DNA from: DAOTXR01 sp034435375
Lineage (GTDB): Bacteria > Chloroflexota > Anaerolineae > Aggregatilineales > UBA3940
NCBI GenBank assembly: GCA_034435375.1
Contig: DAOTXR010000048.1
Span: forward strand, 124,001-188,000
DNA: 64,000 nucleotides
Reading direction: 5' to 3'
The position numbers and the translations under genes are program-made. Below are positions 16,490 through 25,738 of the stretch, in pieces; the first letter of the stretch is position 1, and each line of letters begins with the position of its first letter. The notes beneath the pieces are model-generated. The model saw only the letters and a program-made list of their open reading frames with translations, made no database searches and was not told where the DNA came from.

Positions 16490-18745
16490 ATGAGTAAGAT
16501 CGATCTATCGCCACTAGACGAGTATTTCTCTGGCAACCGTCTCAAGCAGTACCAGTTGCTGGAACGCATTGGGTATGGCGGGCAGGCTGTCGTCTGGTCA
16601 GCGCTCGATCATCAGCAAAAGCGCATGGTGGCCATCAAGCTGAGCCTCCCTGAAAGAGATGTCGTCGGCGAAGTCGATCCGAAGACAGACTGGCACGTGT
16701 TTGAGCGGCAGGCACGCTTCGTGGCCGCGTTTGATCATCCTAACATTTTGCCTCTGTATGACTTTGGTATCACTGATCGCCTGCGCTACATGGTCATGCC
16801 CTACGTGCCGGCAGGCTCGCTCAGGGACCTGTTGGATAGAGAGCCGTTTCTGCCCTACGATCTGATCCTGAGCATCACGGCTGAGATCGTCTCGGCATTG
16901 GATTATGTGCACAGGCGCAACATTGTCCACCGCGACCTGAAGTCGACCAATATCCTGCTTGACTTTAGCCGTCATGCTTACCTGGCCGATTTTGGGCTGG
17001 CACGGGTGATCTCCCTAACCACGGAGTCGCTCCACACCGGACGTGGCACTCCTCCTTATGCACCTCCTGAACAACACAGCGCCTCCAGGCTAACGCCACA
17101 GTCTGACATATATAGCCTGGGCATCCTGCTGTTTGAGATGTTCACCAGCCATCTGCCCTGGGACGGAGAGAAGTCGCTGGGAATCTTGCAGCTCAGCCAG
17201 TCTGTACAGTTGAGCGATCCCCGTGAGTTCAATCCCGACCTTCCAGCAGGGTTGGTGGGCGTGCTGCGTCGCATGACTGCTCCCAAGCCCCAGGATCGCC
17301 CCAAGTCGGTGGTCGAGGCATTGCGGCTGGTCCGTGAGTCGCTGCCTGGCTCGTCCACCATGGCAGAGACAGTCCACCCGCAGCCCGCGAGTGTCCCCCT
17401 GAGCCAGGTTGAGAATGCGAGGGTGATTCTTGAGCGTGGGTTTGAGCGCTGGAGCCGAAACTCGGCGCCCTCTTACACATTGAGTCTGACGGAATACGTG
17501 TATGTTGAGACCGCATACCAGCAGTCATCCAATGACGAGCTGCCACTCGGCTCTGAGTATTGCCAATTCATGCTGCACGGCGCACTCGTCCACGGCCACC
17601 ACGTCGATTTCTGGTGGCAGCAGGTTGCAGAGCCTCGATGCAGACAGCAGGTGTGCATCAGCGTGATCGAGAATGGCACAGAGCTTGCTGTCGAGCGTGC
17701 AGTGGCTCAGATGCGTCTCGATGTTATTGTGGGGCAATGGGACATTAGCCTGCCGCCCTCGGCGGTGTCACGGCTGATTGATGTAGCCAGCAAGACCGAG
17801 GATGCCAGGCTTTGCAGGCTGATACTTATCCTGCTGCAGAGCGTGGTTGAGCCAGGAGATGCCTGGCAGAAGACAAGATTCAGTGTGCTGAGCGATATGC
17901 AGTTGGCAGACTTGGCGCTGTCGGGGGATCGTGTTACAGCGGTCGAGGCGGCCCGGCTGGTGGGCCATATCCGCAGCGAGACAGCGGTTCAAGTGATCCT
18001 AGGCGAGGCAAACGAGTTCCGTAGAATGTCTGCCTTGATGTCCATTCACGAAACAGCTGAAAGCTTGCCCCGGTCGATTCCCTCCTCGCTACGTATGGAG
18101 GTACTGGGCGGCTTGCTGTTGAAAAACCTAGGTGCTGACAAACCTGGCTTGGTCAAAGCTTGCCTGACTATTGTACTTGGATGTTTCCTGGGATTCTGGA
18201 TTCACATTTACTTGACCTATCGCTGGTTAGAACTGTTTGACGCGACCCGCGTACTGATCGCCATTGAGCGCGGGATTTTCCTGGGGTTGATAGTTGGCCT
18301 GGGCATTTTTGCTGTTCGCCTAGTGGTCCAGCGGCTGGTCAGCATTTCTTTGCTCCCGCGGTTGGTGGGCGGCGTGGCTATAGGAAGTCTGCTAATCAAC
18401 CTGGCCTTTTTTGGCTTCTCGGTCTTTTTCCTGGATGTCGTGCCCACCGGCTGGGGGATTGCCCTAGGCTGTATAGTAATTGCCCTGGGATTTGCCCTCG
18501 GTTCTGGGCTGCTTCGCTCCAAGCTGCTGCGTATGTTGATTGCCATGCTGACGCTCATGGGGGTGTTCAGTAGCTCGTGGGCCTTGCACCTTATGATGTC
18601 GATGGATCCGTTGCTGCGTTACGACTACACCTGGACGGCCCGGCAGGTCTGGCCTGCACTCACTCTGACATCTCTGCCGATTGCAGTCATGGGCAATCTG
18701 ATCGACCTGGCGGTTCGTCCCAGGCAGAAGCCTGGGCAGCCCTAG
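16490..18745 (+). CDS. Membrane Ser/Thr protein kinase
   Basis: Eukaryotic-type kinase: glycine loop GYGGQAVV (28-35), ATP lysine in VAIK (Lys50), catalytic loop HRDLKSTN (147-154), DFG (167-169) and GTPPYAPPEQ activation segment. All catalytic residues are present, so it should be active. Residues about 300-550 form a middle region I cannot assign; parts (VTAVEAARLVGHIRSETAVQVIL) look like HEAT-type helices. The C-terminal 190 residues hold about six membrane helices, an unusual arrangement because most bacterial kinases of this type have one. The kinase domain would be cytoplasmic. Two paralogous surface proteins follow at 52 bp and beyond, which suggests a common signalling or assembly role. 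Confidence 0.93.
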   Translation: MSKIDLSPLDEYFSGNRLKQYQLLERIGYGGQAVVWSALDHQQKRMVAIKLSLPERDVVGEVDPKTDWHVFERQARFVAAFDHPNILPLYDFGITDRLRYMVMPYVPAGSLRDLLDREPFLPYDLILSITAEIVSALDYVHRRNIVHRDLKSTNILLDFSRHAYLADFGLARVISLTTESLHTGRGTPPYAPPEQHSASRLTPQSDIYSLGILLFEMFTSHLPWDGEKSLGILQLSQSVQLSDPREFNPDLPAGLVGVLRRMTAPKPQDRPKSVVEALRLVRESLPGSSTMAETVHPQPASVPLSQVENARVILERGFERWSRNSAPSYTLSLTEYVYVETAYQQSSNDELPLGSEYCQFMLHGALVHGHHVDFWWQQVAEPRCRQQVCISVIENGTELAVERAVAQMRLDVIVGQWDISLPPSAVSRLIDVASKTEDARLCRLILILLQSVVEPGDAWQKTRFSVLSDMQLADLALSGDRVTAVEAARLVGHIRSETAVQVILGEANEFRRMSALMSIHETAESLPRSIPSSLRMEVLGGLLLKNLGADKPGLVKACLTIVLGCFLGFWIHIYLTYRWLELFDATRVLIAIERGIFLGLIVGLGIFAVRLVVQRLVSISLLPRLVGGVAIGSLLINLAFFGFSVFFLDVVPTGWGIALGCIVIALGFALGSGLLRSKLLRMLIAMLTLMGVFSSSWALHLMMSMDPLLRYDYTWTARQVWPALTLTSLPIAVMGNLIDLAVRPRQKPGQP

Positions 18746-18797
18746 ATAGTACCGTCGGTTATCTGGCCGAGCTGGTTGTAGATAAAGGTGTGCGTGT

Positions 18798-20891
18798 ATG
18801 TACCGCAACAAGGAAGTACAAAACGCCATGGACCTCGCCAAGCAAGGTCGGCGGGGGGAAGCGCGTTCCTTACTGGAAGGGTTGCTTGGTCGTGATCCGT
18901 TTGATCCCGAGATTTGGGCGGCTAAAGCGCAGCTCGCTGAGACCGAAACTGAGGCCATCTACTGCTGGAAGCAGGTGCTGCGCCGCAGTCCGGGCAACTC
19001 CGAGGCGCTAGAGGCACTTGCCCGGTTGGGAGTTGAGGTCAAGCAAAAAGAAGAGGATGAAGATAGGGAGACCCTCCTCCCCTTCTGGCTGATCTCGGCA
19101 GTAGTGGCCGTGGTTGTCTTGGCTGTGCTCACGTCCGTTTTTTTTATCCCCTTCTGGCAAAGTCAGCAGAGGGGTGGAGCAAGCGCTTCTCCTACGGCTG
19201 CCTTATCCTCTGGCCCAACCGACATACTTAGCACGCTCGAACCGCTGACCTGTGAACGGCTGATCCGGGAAGCGCTGAGTCGCACCAACGAGCGCTGCCA
19301 GCAGATCGGCCCCAACCAGGCTTGTTATGGCCACTATACGGTTCAGGCTGAGCTTTTGCAAAGTGGGACAAGCCGGTTTGACATCCCTGGCGACGTTGTC
19401 TCGGTGGGTCTGCTGCAAGAGCTGGTCGTCTCGCCCATGGACATCGCCAACGGAGACTGGGGCATTGCAGTCTTCAAAGTCCAGGCCACCTTGCCCCGCA
19501 CAGTGCCGGGACAGAACGTGACCTTCCTAGCCTTCGGCGATACGTCTATCGATAACACCATCGGCAACATGCAGGTCTTCTCCTTTGCCAGCGGTCTGGG
19601 CGGCATTGTATGTGAGCAGGTGCCATTTAATGGCATCCTGGTGACCATGCCTGATGGGACTGGCATTACCATCCAGGTCAACAGCACCGGCCTGACGCTG
19701 CTCGGCCCAACCATCCTACGTTCAATTCCCCGCCGCGAGATGACCGTTGCTATGTTGGGCGGCAGTGGCCGTGTGAGTGTCCAAGATCAGGTCCAGTATT
19801 TGGGCGCTGGGCAAGAGGTCAAAATCCCCTTGGGTGGAGATAGCGGCACTGCGGCCTCCGGCCCGCCGTCTGAGCCAGAATTGATCTCCGGCGACTCGCT
19901 GACCATAGGCTGCACGTTTCTGGGCATCGGCTGTCCGCCAGCTGCTATTGCTACTATCTCAGCAGATGAGGCGAGGGGTGCAGTTCAGTCGGCGATTGCC
20001 CTCTCACAACTTACCTCCACGCCTACGCGCTCACCGCTGCCTACCAACACGCCACGCCCGACGCCGCGCCCACGCTCAACGCGCGTGCCGCCGACCCCTG
20101 TCCCGATTCCAACCAGCCCGCCAGCAGACGATGGTAGCTCCGCTGAGTCGCCGCCGGTTGAACCGACGCAACCCTCTGGCCAAGGAGGCGGCAGTGGAGG
20201 AGTGACGCCGCCTGGCGGAGGAGGCACCACCCCGCCTGGCAGTGCTACGACGCCGCCCGGTAGTGCTACCACGCCGCCAGGGAGTACCATCACCCCTTCA
20301 GCGACACAAGATACCAGCACACCTTCTACCCCCGGCGGGTTGCGTTCAGAGCCTCTCTTCATCAACATTGGCAATCCTGGGGTAGGAGTCTGCCAAGGAG
20401 GCTTTTCATGGGGTGGCTACACGTGGGAGCAGAATCAGTCTTACACCCCTGGCAGTTATGGGTTTCGTGGAGGGGTCCAGTTCGGCAGCCAACCTCATTA
20501 TGATACGCCCCAGATTCTTGACAGCCCTGGCGGCAACTGGGTAGGGCCAGAAGGACAAAGGCTGCTGAGCTGTCGCATGTTCTCTTCGAGCTTCGAGTAC
20601 GTGTTTGACAACTTGGCGGCGGGCAACTGGCAGATCACGATCTACTTCGTCGAGAACAGTGTGGACGGCCCGGGCGAGCGCGTCTTCTCAGTGACCGCAA
20701 CAAGCGGCGGCAGTAGCCAAACCGTGTTGCAAGATCTAGACATCTATCAGGCAGCTGGCGGCAAGTATATTTATATTACCCGACAGTTCCAGGTTGCAGT
20801 GAACGACAGCTACCAATTAGTGCTGAGCTTCGTGGCTAGCAGGAACAATGCCATCATGTCTGCCATTGGGATTGAGTATCTGGGTCTATAG
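18798..20891 (+). CDS. Surface protein: TPR-like, TM, Cys domain, linker, malectin-like domain
   Basis: 697 residues in clear modules. Residues 1-80 are a TPR-like helical part (AMDLAKQGRRGEARSLLEGLL). One membrane helix follows at about 95-118. An extracellular domain (about 147-380) has conserved Cys residues (CERLIREALS, ERCQQIGPNQACYG, GIVCEQVPFNG) and ends in a FecR-like segment (GSGRVSVQDQVQYLGAGQEV). A Pro/Thr linker with TTPPGSA repeats leads to a malectin-like carbohydrate-binding domain (about 525-697: FINIGNPG, FEYVFDNLAAGNWQITIYF, GERVFSVTA, LQDLDIYQAAGG, NNAIMSAIGIEYL). It shares everything but the C-terminal module with the next gene. No catalytic motif is seen. It is 52 bp behind the kinase and probably cotranscribed. 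Confidence 0.85.
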   Translation: MYRNKEVQNAMDLAKQGRRGEARSLLEGLLGRDPFDPEIWAAKAQLAETETEAIYCWKQVLRRSPGNSEALEALARLGVEVKQKEEDEDRETLLPFWLISAVVAVVVLAVLTSVFFIPFWQSQQRGGASASPTAALSSGPTDILSTLEPLTCERLIREALSRTNERCQQIGPNQACYGHYTVQAELLQSGTSRFDIPGDVVSVGLLQELVVSPMDIANGDWGIAVFKVQATLPRTVPGQNVTFLAFGDTSIDNTIGNMQVFSFASGLGGIVCEQVPFNGILVTMPDGTGITIQVNSTGLTLLGPTILRSIPRREMTVAMLGGSGRVSVQDQVQYLGAGQEVKIPLGGDSGTAASGPPSEPELISGDSLTIGCTFLGIGCPPAAIATISADEARGAVQSAIALSQLTSTPTRSPLPTNTPRPTPRPRSTRVPPTPVPIPTSPPADDGSSAESPPVEPTQPSGQGGGSGGVTPPGGGGTTPPGSATTPPGSATTPPGSTITPSATQDTSTPSTPGGLRSEPLFINIGNPGVGVCQGGFSWGGYTWEQNQSYTPGSYGFRGGVQFGSQPHYDTPQILDSPGGNWVGPEGQRLLSCRMFSSSFEYVFDNLAAGNWQITIYFVENSVDGPGERVFSVTATSGGSSQTVLQDLDIYQAAGGKYIYITRQFQVAVNDSYQLVLSFVASRNNAIMSAIGIEYLGL
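20226..20288 (+). repeat. Three 21-bp tandem repeats coding TTPPGSA
   Basis: Units at 20226-20246, 20247-20267 and 20268-20288 encode TTPPGSA, TTPPGSA and TTPPGST in the linker of the malectin-like protein. Third-codon differences show they are not a fresh duplication. Confidence 0.85.
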
Positions 20892-20900
20892 CATTATACT
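20872..20900 (+). promoter_or_regulatory. Predicted promoter of the second surface protein
   Basis: TTGAGT (20872-20877), 17-bp spacer, TATACT (20895-20900). The -35 lies inside the end of the preceding gene. The leader would be about 79 nt, so the second paralog may be expressed independently of the kinase. Confidence 0.55.
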
Positions 20901-20985
20901 TAAAGGATACAGCTCAACTCGATAGGCATGGGGTGAGGATGGAGCGACTGCCGTCATGAGGGGGCCTAGTTAGTAGGCTTTAACC

Positions 20986-23517
20986 ATGCCTGAACTTGAG
21001 TCGCTGGTGCAGCGGGCGCGATTGCTTGCCAGAAGCGGCAGGCTCGAAGAAGCCCGTGAGTTGCTTCAGCAGGTGCTCAACCGAGAGCAGGACTGTGCAG
21101 CCGCCTGGACTCTGATGGCTGAGCTGGCAGACAGCCGCGATGAGGCTATCCGCTGTCTGGGGCAGGTCCTGCGCATTGAACCACACAACCGACATGCCTA
21201 TCGATACCTCAAGCGTCTGAAGGCCGTCGAAGCCCACCAAGGCATCTTGTGGTATGTTAGGGCTGCCCTCCGTGGGGTCGCGGGACTCCTGGCCCTCGCT
21301 GTCTGCACGACGATGGTATTTGCCTTTGTTATGCCGCTGGTCCACAGTCGTGCGCTCCTGCCCACAGCTCAAGAGACAAGTCCTCCCTCATGTGAAGCCC
21401 TGATTCGACAGGCTATACAGTATGCTGACGTCTGCACACAAATGGGCAGCAACCAGGTCTGTTATGCCAACGATGTCATCGAAGCTGAACTGGACTCGGA
21501 GTCCACAACTCGTTTTGAGTTCAGAGGGGATATAGTCCCAGTTGATCAACTGCAGGCCGTCTTTGCACATCCGCTTAACCTAGAAGCCCAGGAATGGGGC
21601 ATTGCCATATTCAAGCTCCAGGCGACGCTCCCCCGCACTATGCCCGGCCAAAATGTCAGTCTGATGGTGTTAGGCGATACACACCTGGACAACGTCTCAG
21701 GTGACATGCAAGCTTTCTATTTTTCCAACCTGTTCGGACGGATCGATTGCGAACTGATCCCATTTGGCGGCATTCTGGTCCGCACACCACCTGGCGGTGG
21801 GATTTCGTTTGTAGCCAATGAGACCGAGGTAACGACAATTGGTGTGGCTTTCCTGCGGGCGATCCCCAATCAAGATATGACGATCACAATACTTGAAGGC
21901 AGCGGTCTGGTTGCCGCCGGCAGGCAAGAGCGGACTGTCGGTCCCGGTCAAACCGTCCGTGTGCCGCTGGGAGGCAGCAATGGCCTACAGCCTGTCGGGC
22001 CGCCCAGTGCAACATTCCCCTCGCCAGTCGAGATTCCCCGGATGGTGTGCGCCGTCGTGGGAGTGGATTGTACACCACTGCGCATTGCCCTTATTCCGCC
22101 TGACGATGTTCAGGCCACGCTTGATGCGGCCAGAGGGTGGATGCTGACCAACACGCCCACGGTCACACACGTAGCACCAGTGAGCCAGATTCACACATCG
22201 ACGCTTGCTGCTTCAATCTCCACCCCACAGCCTTCTCTAACCGCAACTCGGACGCCGGCGCCGACATCCAGCCTGGTGCCCACAGCTACCCTCACCCTGA
22301 TGCCTCTACCTCCGCCGGTGGATACGATGGCGCCGACTACCGCTCCCCCAATTCCACCGACATCGACAAGCATTCCCACTCCGACTCGCACCCCTATACC
22401 GACCGCCACGCCGACCAACACGCCAACTGCCACGCCAACCAACACACCAACTGCCACGTCGATCTCCGCGTGGTGGGACTGCGACTGGAACTACAGCAGC
22501 GTTATCACCGTCACAGCTAGTATGTCAGATATTCCCGTCGGTTATCCTGTTGCCGTGACTTTCAATCATGCTTTGTTAGTTGCCAGCGGCAAGTCGCTGG
22601 CGAACGGCGACGATGTGCGGGTCGTCTATGACAGTGGCGGTACGTGGGTCGAGTTAGACCGTGTGTTGGATTCAGCGTCGGCCTGGAACACCGCCTCAAC
22701 ACGTCTCTGGTTCAGTGTGCAGACGCCTTTGACAGCCTTGTCATCTGACAATCACTACTATCTCTACTATGGCAATCCCGTCGCGAGCAGCCCTCCGGCC
22801 AGTGCCGCGAATGTCTTTGTGCCTAAGGCCGACAGCAGCACGGTCGCACTGTGGCATGCCGAAGACGGCTCCGGAACAATCCTCACTGATCTCTCCGGTG
22901 CGGGGTACAGTGGCATCCTGACCAACATGGATAACGCCGACTGGGTGAGCGGTCGGTTCAGCGGCGCGTTGGACCTGACCACGGTAGACGACGAGTATGT
23001 TGTCGTGCCTTTCGACCTCAGTCCGGCTTCCATCACAGTTGAGGCGTGGATCAACGCTGCAGCCAGCCAGCCGGAAGGTGGCGAGGGCGACATTTTTGAT
23101 AAGCGCGATGCCAACGGTGGCTACAATCTGCGCATCAGCGGCACGTCGCCCTATATGGTGATATGGGTCATCAAACAGGGCAACACGGAATATCTGCTCA
23201 ATGCGCCAGGTCAGATTGTCGCTGGCGCATGGTATCATGTAGCTGGCACCTGGGATGGAACCACACAGCACATCTTCGTCAACGGCATTGAAGTAGCGAC
23301 GAGCGTGCCAGGCGTGCCCGGCACACCCAGCGCGGCCACGACCCATCTCATCCTCGGTGGCGTGTCCTGGCTGCCCACCAGCCACAATTTTAATGGCCTC
23401 ATTGATGGGCTGCGTGTGTCGAATGTGGCGCGAACCAGCTTTCCATATGCCACAGTGCTCTATGATCCAACGGCTGCACCCGGTGTTGAGGTCAGCGCCC
23501 CGCTTACGTGCCCGTAA
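20986..23517 (+). CDS. Surface protein: TPR-like, TM, Cys domain, linker, DUF2341 and LamG domains
   Basis: 843 residues, paralogous to the preceding protein. TPR-like residues 1-82 (LLARSGRLEEARELLQQVL), TM about 96-118, then the same Cys domain (CEALIRQAI, CTQMGSNQVCYAN, WGIAIFKLQATLPRTMPGQN, RIDCELIPFGG, GSGLVAAGRQERTVGPGQTV). A Pro/Thr linker (about 385-495) follows. The C-terminal part differs from the paralog: a DUF2341-like domain (WWDCDWNYSSVITV, LWFSVQTPLTALSSDNHYYLYYG) and a LamG/concanavalin-like domain (VALWHAEDGSGTILTDLSG, SITVEAWINAA, HIFVNGIEVATSV). Such modules bind glycans or other surface ligands. No enzyme motif is seen. A separate promoter overlaps the previous gene. Confidence 0.85.
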   Translation: MPELESLVQRARLLARSGRLEEARELLQQVLNREQDCAAAWTLMAELADSRDEAIRCLGQVLRIEPHNRHAYRYLKRLKAVEAHQGILWYVRAALRGVAGLLALAVCTTMVFAFVMPLVHSRALLPTAQETSPPSCEALIRQAIQYADVCTQMGSNQVCYANDVIEAELDSESTTRFEFRGDIVPVDQLQAVFAHPLNLEAQEWGIAIFKLQATLPRTMPGQNVSLMVLGDTHLDNVSGDMQAFYFSNLFGRIDCELIPFGGILVRTPPGGGISFVANETEVTTIGVAFLRAIPNQDMTITILEGSGLVAAGRQERTVGPGQTVRVPLGGSNGLQPVGPPSATFPSPVEIPRMVCAVVGVDCTPLRIALIPPDDVQATLDAARGWMLTNTPTVTHVAPVSQIHTSTLAASISTPQPSLTATRTPAPTSSLVPTATLTLMPLPPPVDTMAPTTAPPIPPTSTSIPTPTRTPIPTATPTNTPTATPTNTPTATSISAWWDCDWNYSSVITVTASMSDIPVGYPVAVTFNHALLVASGKSLANGDDVRVVYDSGGTWVELDRVLDSASAWNTASTRLWFSVQTPLTALSSDNHYYLYYGNPVASSPPASAANVFVPKADSSTVALWHAEDGSGTILTDLSGAGYSGILTNMDNADWVSGRFSGALDLTTVDDEYVVVPFDLSPASITVEAWINAAASQPEGGEGDIFDKRDANGGYNLRISGTSPYMVIWVIKQGNTEYLLNAPGQIVAGAWYHVAGTWDGTTQHIFVNGIEVATSVPGVPGTPSAATTHLILGGVSWLPTSHNFNGLIDGLRVSNVARTSFPYATVLYDPTAAPGVEVSAPLTCP
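22408..22455 (+). repeat. Two 24-bp tandem repeats coding TPTNTPTA
   Basis: Units 22408-22431 and 22432-22455 encode the Thr/Pro linker of the second surface protein. Confidence 0.85.
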
Positions 23518-23548
23518 TATTGCAGCGTTAGCGTAGGGCAGACGTGGG

Positions 23549-23577
23549 TTGGATAAGCCCTCGATCGTCTATATAAT
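23549..23577 (+). promoter_or_regulatory. Predicted promoter of alr
   Basis: TTGGAT (23549-23554), 17-bp spacer and perfect TATAAT (23572-23577); start point near 23584, leader about 79 nt. Confidence 0.65.
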
Positions 23578-23662
23578 GAAAATTCGGATGCTGCCGCGAG
23601 ACCTGTTGGCGTAGCCCGATGGATTCGATCTGGGCTGTGCACTGAGCTACTTGGTCTGGATC

Positions 23663-24904
23663 ATGGACATTTTCGACAAACACACTACCTATGCTGTCAT
23701 CGATCTCGACGCTGTTGCACACAATGTCCGCGCCGTCATCAACCATATTGGCCCGAAGGTCGAGCTGATTGCAGTCCTCAAAGCTAACGCCTACGGACAT
23801 GGTGCAGTCCAGGTAGGACGTGTAGCGCTGGAGAATGGCGCTAAGCGCCTGGCTGTGGCCCAGATGAATGAGGGAATTGAGCTGCGCCTGGCCGGGATCA
23901 AGGCTCCGGTGCTTGTGGTAGGTTACACCCTGCCTGCCCAAGCCGACATGATGATTGCCTACGATCTGACGGCTACTGTCAACACTTTGGAAGGGGCGCA
24001 GGCGATCTCAGCCCGAGCGAGCGCGTTGGGCAAGACAGTCCCAGTTCATGTCAAGGTTGATAGCGGTATGGGCCGCTACGGTCTGTTGCCGGAGGAAGTG
24101 CTGCCGTTCGTCGAGCAGATCAGCCGTCTGCCCAACCTTGATCTGGAGGGAATGTACACACACTTCGCCGTGTCCGATCTGGCCGACAAATCCTACACGC
24201 GCCAGCAGCTTGCGACGTTTCTTGAGGTAGTGCAAGCTGTGCAGGCTGCGGGCTACGCCGTCAGACTGCGCCATGCGGCCAACAGCGGTGCCACTCTTAA
24301 TCTGCGGGAGTCCCACCTCGATGCAGTGCGCACCGGGATTGTCCTGTATGGGATGCCACCCTCAAGCGAGGTTGAGCCAACCATTCCGCTTAAGCCTGTC
24401 TTGTCACTTAAGAGCCATGTCGCCCGTGTGCGAACCCTGCCTGCTGGCTCAAGCATCAGCTATGGGCGAACCTTCATCACGCCACGTGCCATGCCGATTG
24501 CACTGGTCCCCATTGGTTATGGTGATGGCTACCATCGTATCCTCTCCAATCGGGGCTTTGTCCTGATCCGGGGCAAGCGTGCTCCGATTGTGGGCCGTGT
24601 GTGCATGGACCAGCTCATGGTGGATGTCAGTGGGATCGAGGGCGTGGCCCAGGACGACGAAGTCGTGTTAATCGGTACACAGCAGGGCGCGACCATCCAT
24701 GCCCACGAGATCGCTGCCCTGGCCGAAACGATCAATTATGAGGTCACAACCAGCCTGCTGCCGCGCATAGTACGCATCTATGTGCGCGGCGGGGAGATCG
24801 TCGAGGTAGTTCAGCTTTACCTTGCTGCCCATCTGAATTCTATGGGTCGCTCCCTGGGGAAGAAGGGACAAGATGCCCTGGAAAGAAATGATGCCAATGT
24901 CTGA
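23663..24904 (+). CDS. alr: Alanine racemase
   Basis: PLP enzyme interconverting L- and D-alanine for peptidoglycan. The PLP lysine is Lys40 in AVLKANAYGHG. The second catalytic base is the Tyr in SISYGRTF, and GRVCMDQLMVDV is the C-terminal domain signature. I start it at the ATG at 23663 (413 residues); an in-frame TTG at 23651 is less likely. The length is slightly above the usual 360-390 because of a tail (GRSLGKKGQDALERNDANV). It is alone on its transcript, converging with def. Confidence 0.96.
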   Translation: MDIFDKHTTYAVIDLDAVAHNVRAVINHIGPKVELIAVLKANAYGHGAVQVGRVALENGAKRLAVAQMNEGIELRLAGIKAPVLVVGYTLPAQADMMIAYDLTATVNTLEGAQAISARASALGKTVPVHVKVDSGMGRYGLLPEEVLPFVEQISRLPNLDLEGMYTHFAVSDLADKSYTRQQLATFLEVVQAVQAAGYAVRLRHAANSGATLNLRESHLDAVRTGIVLYGMPPSSEVEPTIPLKPVLSLKSHVARVRTLPAGSSISYGRTFITPRAMPIALVPIGYGDGYHRILSNRGFVLIRGKRAPIVGRVCMDQLMVDVSGIEGVAQDDEVVLIGTQQGATIHAHEIAALAETINYEVTTSLLPRIVRIYVRGGEIVEVVQLYLAAHLNSMGRSLGKKGQDALERNDANV

Positions 24905-25031
24905 AAGGGCAGAGTTTGCAATAAGGATGTCAGCCGCAAGAAATCAGCGCGGCGCTACGCAGTGTAACCGCCGCTAGAGGATTCCGGTAGCGCCGTTGGA
25001 ATGTCCTTCGGAAGGTGCACAGTGGAGGAGA

Positions 25032-25589
25032 TCAGGCCTCCGCAACCTTTCCAGCCACGGCATGATCCTCTTTATCCGCTGGCGCGTGTGCCTCGCTGGC
25101 CTGCCAGACTTCAGTAGCCCGATCAATGTACAGCACGCCATCTAAATGGTCGATTTCATGCTGAAACACGCGAGCCAGCCAGTCCTGTGCCTTGATGCGA
25201 ACCTCTTTGCCGTTCCGGTCCTGCCCGCGTATTGTTACAGCAGCATGGCGCGACACCATGCCAAAGTAGCCTGGAATCGAGAGGCAAGCTTCGACGCCGT
25301 CCACTTGCTCATGAGAGGCCCTGAGGATCTCAGGGTTGACCACTTCGAACAGAACCCCGGCCAGCTGGCCGTATTCCTCTTTTGATTCGTCATCGTCAGG
25401 CAACCGGACGACAATCACTCGCTGGCTGACGCCAACCTGCGGCGCGGCCAACCCGACACCAGGCGCGTCAAGCAGGGTTTCAATCATATCGTCGATCAGC
25501 GTGTGAAGCCTTTTGTCGAACTCACGCACGCGACGGGCTTTCTTCCGTAGAACCGCGTTGCCGATGGTGACAATCCTGCGTAAAGCCAT
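25032..25589 (-). CDS. def: Peptide deformylase
   Basis: Removes the formyl group from new polypeptides. It has all three motifs: GVGLAAPQVG (45-54), EACLSIPG (100-107, with Ala where Gly is usual) and HEIDH (144-148), whose two His plus Cys102 bind the metal. At 185 residues it is a normal type 1 size, with an Ala/His-rich tail after the last motif. It has an extended -10 promoter at 25639-25631 and is divergent from the acylase gene. Confidence 0.96.
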   Translation of the reverse strand: MALRRIVTIGNAVLRKKARRVREFDKRLHTLIDDMIETLLDAPGVGLAAPQVGVSQRVIVVRLPDDDESKEEYGQLAGVLFEVVNPEILRASHEQVDGVEACLSIPGYFGMVSRHAAVTIRGQDRNGKEVRIKAQDWLARVFQHEIDHLDGVLYIDRATEVWQASEAHAPADKEDHAVAGKVAEA

Positions 25590-25630
25590 GATGATACACC
25601 TTGTTCCAGATTGATGACTTTCCCAGTGAG

Positions 25631-25639
25631 ATTATACCA
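25631..25639 (-). promoter_or_regulatory. Extended -10 promoter of def
   Basis: On the minus strand TGG-TATAAT (25639-25631). The -35 is weak. The leader would be about 35 nt. Confidence 0.5.
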
Positions 25640-25738
25640 TGCCTGGGCGAGATATTTCCCATTTGCCAGGCTGGACTGTACAATCAAGCAAGATTCCACA
25701 CTGTGAATGAGCATAATCGAGAGCCAAGGAGGGAAGCC

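Noticed and set aside
22191..22457. Minus-strand Val/Gly-rich frame
   Set aside because: It is an artefact of the Thr/Pro-coding repeats on the other strand.
24950..24995. Inverted repeat CGGCGCTAC/GTAGCGCCG between alr and def
   Set aside because: The 9-bp arms are separated by 28 bases and no T run follows, so a terminator is not supported.
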